This document shows, one piece after another, positions 6,449 to 9,148 of a DNA stretch of 9,148 bases. Origin of the DNA: Candidatus Aenigmatarchaeota archaeon. GTDB lineage: Archaea > EX4484-52 > GLR71. The stretch is from positions 1 to 9,148 of the forward strand of contig JAGLUQ010000024.1 of the NCBI GenBank assembly GCA_023134675.1. Direction: 5' to 3'. Positions within the stretch are counted from its first letter, which is position 1, and every line of letters begins with the position of its first letter. Position numbers and translations under genes: made by a program. Below the pieces are notes generated by a model. The model saw only the letters and a program-made list of their open reading frames with translations. It had not been told where the DNA came from and did not search any database.

Positions 6449-7027
6449 ATGCTTGAAAAGACATTTATAATGGTGAAGCACGACGGGGTCCAGAGAGGCC
6501 TTGTCGGTGAGATAATCTCCCGTTTTGAAAAAGTAGGCCTTAAGCTTATAGCTCTCAGGATGCTCACTCCTACAGAGGATCTGGCAAACAGGCACTATGT
6601 CCTGACAGAAGCATGGATTGAGAAGCTTGGCACAAACACAAGGAAAGCTTTTGAGAAGAAAGGCATAAATATCAAAGAGACAAACGAGCAGATAGCAAAA
6701 AGAGTCCATGGCTGGCTGAAAGGATATCTTCGCGAAGGTCCGGTTGTCGCTATGGCATTTGAAGGCTACCACGCAATCGAGATAGGAAGGAAGATTGTAG
6801 GCCCTGCCGAGGCAAAATCCGCACCGCTTGGAACTATAAGAGGCGATTTCACTGTAGATTCTTATGATATGGCAGATAAACTCCAGCGCCCGGTAAGAAA
6901 CATAATCCATGCTTCAGGAAACACAGATGAGGCAGAGAACGAGATAGGTGTCTGGTTTTCAAAAGACGAGATCTGCGACTATACAAAACATGACTGGGAA
7001 CTCATGTATAAGCATGAAAAAAAATGA
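6449..7027 (+). CDS. ndk: Nucleoside diphosphate kinase (long form)
   Basis: The enzyme transfers the gamma phosphate between NTPs and NDPs through a phosphohistidine. The active-site His is H154 in NIIHASGN, and the nucleotide-binding segment GTIRGDF is at 128-134. Usual NDKs have about 150 residues; this one has 192. The extra residues sit after HYVLTE (about 52-90, a charged helical insert around the Kpn loop), before the active site (SYDMADKLQRPV, about 138-149), and in a C-terminal extension with DYTKHDWE. The normally near-invariant KPDGVQRG reads K10-H-D-G-V-Q-R-G. A GAGGA ribosome-binding site (6436-6440) is eight bases before ATG. It is followed after 13 bases by adk, giving a nucleotide-balance pair inside the ribosomal operon. 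Confidence 0.95.
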   Translation: MLEKTFIMVKHDGVQRGLVGEIISRFEKVGLKLIALRMLTPTEDLANRHYVLTEAWIEKLGTNTRKAFEKKGINIKETNEQIAKRVHGWLKGYLREGPVVAMAFEGYHAIEIGRKIVGPAEAKSAPLGTIRGDFTVDSYDMADKLQRPVRNIIHASGNTDEAENEIGVWFSKDEICDYTKHDWELMYKHEKK

Positions 7028-7040
7028 TTAAGGTCTTATT

Positions 7041-7694
7041 ATGAATATAGTAATGCTCGGTTCACCAGGTGCAGGAAAAGGCACTTATGCAGGAATTCTT
7101 TCTGAAAAATATAGCATCCCTCACATATCAACAGGCGATCTTTTCCGCGATATAGTAAAAGAAGACACAGAACTCGGCAGAAAAGTGAAAGAGATACTGG
7201 ATTCCGGCGGTCTTCAGTCAGATGATATCACTCTTGAGATTCTCAGGAAAAGGCTTGAGAAAGATGACTGCAAAAAAGGCTTCATCCTTGACGGCTACCC
7301 AAGAAACATAAGCCAGGCAGAATCATTGTCAACAATCGCCGATATAGATTTGGTCTTATATTTTGTAGCATCAGAAAACATTGTCCTTGACCGTCTCGGC
7401 GGAAGGCTGACATGTCCTAAATGCAGCGCAATATTCCATATGAAAAACATACCTCCAAAAGTCGAGGGCAAGTGCGACCATTGCGGCGCAGACCTGTATC
7501 AGAGGCCTGACCAGATGCCAGAGGCAATAAAGAAGAGGCTTGCCTTATACGGGGAAGTCACAGCGCCGTTGATTGATTATTACAGAGGGAAAGGAAAGAT
7601 CAAAGAGATCAGCTCAGATCCTCCTATAGCAGAGCTGGAAAAGATAATAGGCCCGTGCACAGAAATTATAGATTCTAAGTTGAAAGAAGAATAA
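7041..7694 (+). CDS. adk: Adenylate kinase, bacterial type with zinc LID
   Basis: The 217-residue enzyme interconverts ATP + AMP and 2 ADP. The P-loop is G7-S-P-G-A-G-K-G-T15, the AMP-binding region is ISTGDLFRD (29-37), and the DGYPRN segment with R88 is at 84-89. The LID domain carries four cysteines, C125-x2-C128 and C145-x2-C148, which should bind zinc, and ends in QRPDQ. This is the long bacterial/eukaryotic-style Adk, not the short archaeal AdkA or the CMP/UMP-kinase-like form. It starts 13 bases after ndk with a weak AAGGT site, so it is co-transcribed. The following genes are on the opposite strand, so it is the last gene of the operon. Confidence 0.95.
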   Translation: MNIVMLGSPGAGKGTYAGILSEKYSIPHISTGDLFRDIVKEDTELGRKVKEILDSGGLQSDDITLEILRKRLEKDDCKKGFILDGYPRNISQAESLSTIADIDLVLYFVASENIVLDRLGGRLTCPKCSAIFHMKNIPPKVEGKCDHCGADLYQRPDQMPEAIKKRLALYGEVTAPLIDYYRGKGKIKEISSDPPIAELEKIIGPCTEIIDSKLKEE

Positions 7695-7766
7695 TATATA
7701 GCATAAAATGTCTGTTTTGGAGGTCTTGAAAGGATGCACTCATAGGGTGAATATATAAGTTGTATG

Positions 7767-8411
7767 TTATAATTTCAAAAAACCATATTTTTTCAATAAA
7801 TCCATTTTATTCTCAAAAATTTCACCATCTAAATATTTTTTATGGTCTATAGAGTATAACTCTAAGTAAGCAATGTAATCAACTAATGTTGCAACATCAT
7901 CACATATATTTTTTGCACTGGAATCTCTTGCGAAACCATACCTTTTCATATCCTCTCTAGATATTTCTGCATAATTATCACCCATGTATTTGCAGGAAGG
8001 TGTGAGTTCAGACCATTTATCTTCAAAAGCTATAATTTTATCCGGATTGGTCTTTTTTAGTTTATAATGATACCCATGTGTTGATTCATGAGTTAATACT
8101 ATATAAGTTAAATCTCCTCCCAAACCCATTGTATTAAGAACCAAAGATTCATTTTCATAATCAAAAAAGCCTCTTGGATTTTCTTTTTCAAAAGACATTA
8201 ATATCAGATTCGGTATTGAATCTACAAGATTTTGATTAAATAGAGATAGTCTATCCAAATGTTTATTAATCACAATTATAGTATTTGTAGTCCAATAATC
8301 TATACCTTGAAACAATATAGTTGGATATTTATTTCTAATATTGTCTATTAAAAATTCATTTGTCTCAATAGAGGTACTGTTCTCTAGTTTCTCATCGAGT
8401 AAAAGTCCCAT
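7767..8411 (-). CDS. Putative HExxH zinc metallopeptidase
   Basis: The 214-residue protein carries H108-E-S-T-H112 in the context YIVLTHESTHGYHYK, a hydrophobic helix with the zincin HExxH pattern. Sixty residues later, D171-D-V-A-T-L-V-D-Y-I-A (171-181) is placed like the second helix of gluzincin-type peptidases, with D171, D172 or E184 as possible third ligand. There is no signal peptide or membrane segment, so it should act in the cytoplasm. The N-terminal 95 residues are of unknown fold. It is A/T-rich and convergent with adk (72 bases between stops), and has its own promoter. I cannot assign a peptidase family; the proteolytic role is inferred from the motif only. Confidence 0.7.
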   Translation of the reverse strand: MGLLLDEKLENSTSIETNEFLIDNIRNKYPTILFQGIDYWTTNTIIVINKHLDRLSLFNQNLVDSIPNLILMSFEKENPRGFFDYENESLVLNTMGLGGDLTYIVLTHESTHGYHYKLKKTNPDKIIAFEDKWSELTPSCKYMGDNYAEISREDMKRYGFARDSSAKNICDDVATLVDYIAYLELYSIDHKKYLDGEIFENKMDLLKKYGFLKL

Positions 8412-8435
8412 ATTAACTTATAAGTGGTTACTATA

Positions 8436-8445
8436 GTTATATAAA
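8436..8445 (-). promoter_or_regulatory. TATA box for the HExxH gene
   Basis: The minus strand reads TTTATATAAC, centred about 29 bases before ATG 8411. This predicts a leaderless transcript independent of the upstream C2H2 gene. Confidence 0.6.
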
Positions 8446-8512
8446 TCTTTTGTTTTTAGTTATTATTAGATAGTTATAATATAATAATTCTTGGCTTAGA
8501 TGCAAATAGAAT

Positions 8513-8519
8513 AAAAAAA
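8513..8519 (-). terminator. U7 tract downstream of the C2H2/HTH gene
   Basis: On the minus strand this is a run of seven T about 100 bases after the C2H2/HTH stop codon and ahead of the HExxH promoter. It is the best terminator candidate in the otherwise empty 8446-8618 stretch; no hairpin precedes it. Confidence 0.35.
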
Positions 8520-8618
8520 GTTGACATATACTATTAAAAGTCAGAATCGAGAAGAATATGTTATTAAGTTTAACAAAAATCATATTAACTTTAGTATTAT
8601 ACATCAACAAAGCAATAA

Positions 8619-8840
8619 TCACAAAAGCCCTTTCTTCTTCTTCATCTTCTTGATATACTTGTAGACTGTAAGTATGTTCACATTGTACTCGGCAGCAATC
8701 TCCCTTGCAGGCATGCCTTTCTCAGTCTTCTTCCACCAGTCCTCAAGTATCTTGTTCCATTCGTCCTTATGTGAGATGCTCAGGTGCTGGTTGTATACCC
8801 TCAGTTTTTCAAAACTTTTGCCACAGAATTTGCATTTCAT
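8619..8840 (-). CDS. Small C2H2 zinc finger plus helix-turn-helix protein
   Basis: The 73-residue protein begins with a classical C2H2 finger, C3-x2-C6-x12-H19-x4-H24, with the expected F10 and L13. It continues with a short Trp-rich helix (EWNKILEDWW, 27-36), then a helix-turn-helix at about 43-66 (PAREIAAEYNVNILTVYKYIKKM) of the kind found in transposase/resolvase-like and other small regulators, and a Lys-rich tail. It is probably a DNA-binding regulator; a zinc finger and HTH in so short a protein is unusual. I use ATG 8840, not the in-frame ATG 8864, because the latter lies inside the TATA box and the family motif starts M-K-C-x-F-C. It diverges from the 38-residue membrane peptide. Confidence 0.8.
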   Translation of the reverse strand: MKCKFCGKSFEKLRVYNQHLSISHKDEWNKILEDWWKKTEKGMPAREIAAEYNVNILTVYKYIKKMKKKKGLL

Positions 8841-8862
8841 AGTACTAATATGTAGGATAATC

Positions 8863-8871
8863 ATTATATAT
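8863..8871 (-). promoter_or_regulatory. TATA box for the C2H2/HTH gene
   Basis: The minus strand reads ATATATAAT, centred 27 bases before ATG 8840. It overlaps an 11-bp palindrome ATAATCATTAT (8857-8867), which would let a bound protein block the promoter. Confidence 0.6.
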
Positions 8872-8877
8872 CTATTG

Positions 8878-8884
8878 TTTAAAA
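8878..8884 (+). promoter_or_regulatory. TATA box for the small membrane peptide
   Basis: TTTAAAA is centred 25 bases before ATG 8906, so the transcript would be leaderless. It lies 7 bases from the oppositely oriented TATA box of the C2H2/HTH gene, forming one compact divergent promoter. Confidence 0.45.
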
Positions 8885-8905
8885 GTCCATTTGTTAAGAT
8901 AATCT

Positions 8906-9022
8906 ATGAAAATATTGTTTTTACCTTATGTCATCGGATTTGTAAATCTTATTTTATATTATTATTCATATTTGAAAAACAAAGACCCGCAGGAACGATT
9001 GGCACTGAAAATAGTGAAATAA
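8906..9022 (+). CDS. 38-residue putative single-span membrane peptide
   Basis: The reading frame from ATG 8906 to TAA 9020-9022 encodes 38 residues. Residues 2-23 are strongly hydrophobic (ILFLPYVIGFVNLILYYYSY), enough for one membrane span. They are followed by a charged tail, KNKDPQERLALKIVK, which by the positive-inside rule would face the cytoplasm. A well-placed TATA box supports expression, and the composition changes within the frame from A/T-rich hydrophobic to a G/C-richer tail, as in a real gene. It has no recognisable family. Against it: it is short and hydrophobic frames arise easily in A/T-rich DNA. The next gene, infB, has its own promoter 28 bases later. Confidence 0.45.
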   Translation: MKILFLPYVIGFVNLILYYYSYLKNKDPQERLALKIVK

Positions 9023-9050
9023 GCCCAGTCTCACCCCTGGAACAACAACA

Positions 9051-9059
9051 CATATAAAG
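9051..9059 (+). promoter_or_regulatory. TATA box for infB
   Basis: CATATAAAG predicts a transcript start near 9081 and a leader of about 22 bases, long enough to carry the ribosome-binding site at 9093-9098. Confidence 0.5.
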
Positions 9060-9092
9060 ATAGTCAGCCAAACCCACATTATGACTTTTTCA

Positions 9093-9098
9093 GGTGAT
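9093..9098 (+). promoter_or_regulatory. Ribosome-binding site of infB
   Basis: GGTGAT is a full match to the archaeal anti-Shine-Dalgarno region and lies four bases before ATG 9103. It fixes this start and rejects the upstream out-of-frame ATG at 9081. Confidence 0.7.
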
Positions 9099-9102
9099 TC
9101 GC

Positions 9103-9148
9103 ATGAAACGCATACGTCAGCCAATAATTTCAGTCCTTGCGCATGTGG
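9103..9148 (+). CDS. infB: Translation initiation factor aIF5B (IF-2 homologue), N-terminus only
   Basis: Only 15 codons are in the window: MKRIRQPIISVLAHV. This matches the characteristic start of archaeal aIF5B, whose next residues form the G1 GTP-binding loop (usually V-L-G-H-V-D-H-G-K-T). The residue before the His is Ala where Gly is usual. The factor is a GTPase that joins ribosomal subunits at initiation. In many archaea infB directly follows the L7Ae-S28e-L24e-ndk cluster, which supports the call; here about 1.4 kb of other genes separates it from adk. Confidence 0.85.
   Translation, partial: MKRIRQPIISVLAHV

Noticed and set aside
6446..6910. 154-residue minus-strand frame within ndk
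   Set aside because: It is complementary to a confident NDK coding region and has no promoter signal.
7748..7758. TATA-like AATATATAAG downstream of adk
   Set aside because: No plus-strand gene follows; the site lies at the 3' end of the convergent HExxH gene and is likely chance in A/T-rich DNA.
8437..8622. 61-residue minus-strand frame with a GTG start overlapping the C2H2/HTH stop codon
   Set aside because: Its 3' end runs through the TATA box of the HExxH gene and through a U7 tract; composition is that of A/T-rich intergenic DNA. The overlap GTGA could imply coupling, so it is not fully excluded.
8674..9057. 127-residue plus-strand frame
   Set aside because: The first half is antisense to the C2H2/HTH gene, and the rest crosses two promoters and overlaps the small membrane peptide in another frame.
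1..9148. tRNA or rRNA genes, CRISPR arrays, insertion sequences, attachment sites
   Set aside because: By eye I found no cloverleaf-like sequence with TTCGANNC, no regularly spaced repeats, no transposase or integrase and no flanking direct repeats. A covariance-model scan would be more sensitive.

Overview
The window comes from an archaeal chromosome. The clearest marker is the archaeal/eukaryotic ribosomal cluster L7Ae, S28e, L24e and nucleoside diphosphate kinase, followed further on by the first 15 codons of translation factor aIF5B (infB). Promoters look archaeal: most stand-alone genes have an A/T-rich TATA box about 25-35 bases before the start codon, which predicts leaderless or nearly leaderless mRNAs. 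Genes inside the cluster instead have short ribosome-binding sites of the GGTG/GGTGA type. The unusual 192-residue NDK, the zinc-bearing bacterial-type adenylate kinase and the generally small genes would fit a DPANN-type lineage, but the window alone does not prove the phylum.

Layout. Positions 1-1487 (minus strand) hold the N-terminal 495 residues of a secreted, heavily sequon-bearing surface protein; it is still open at the window edge. A 19-bp perfect inverted repeat lies just upstream of its promoter. Positions 1549-2249 (minus) hold a hypothetical gene that appears broken by a one-base frameshift near its 3' end. Positions 2408-4177 (plus) encode a three-part protein, two GNAT-type acetyltransferase modules followed by an M29/aminopeptidase-T-like metalloenzyme domain. 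Positions 4268-5485 (plus) encode a class I SAM-dependent methyltransferase with a large C-terminal region I do not recognise.

Positions 5518-7694 are the conserved operon: promoter and about 90-base leader with a hairpin, then L7Ae, S28e, L24e, NDK and Adk, closely spaced and co-directional. The expected next gene, infB, is present at 9103 but is separated by about 1.4 kb of accessory, A/T-rich DNA. That insert holds a HExxH (HESTH) metallopeptidase-like protein (minus), a tiny C2H2 zinc finger plus helix-turn-helix protein (minus), and, divergent from it on a shared compact promoter, a 38-residue single-span membrane peptide (plus). infB then has its own TATA box and a strong GGTGAT ribosome-binding site.

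How it fits together: the core operon supplies ribosome assembly and nucleotide balance (NDK and Adk maintain NTP pools), and infB supplies initiation. The genes on both sides are accessory: surface structure, group transfer and peptide chemistry, methylation, and a possible small regulator/protease/membrane-peptide group. The last grouping is inference from position and promoter layout only.
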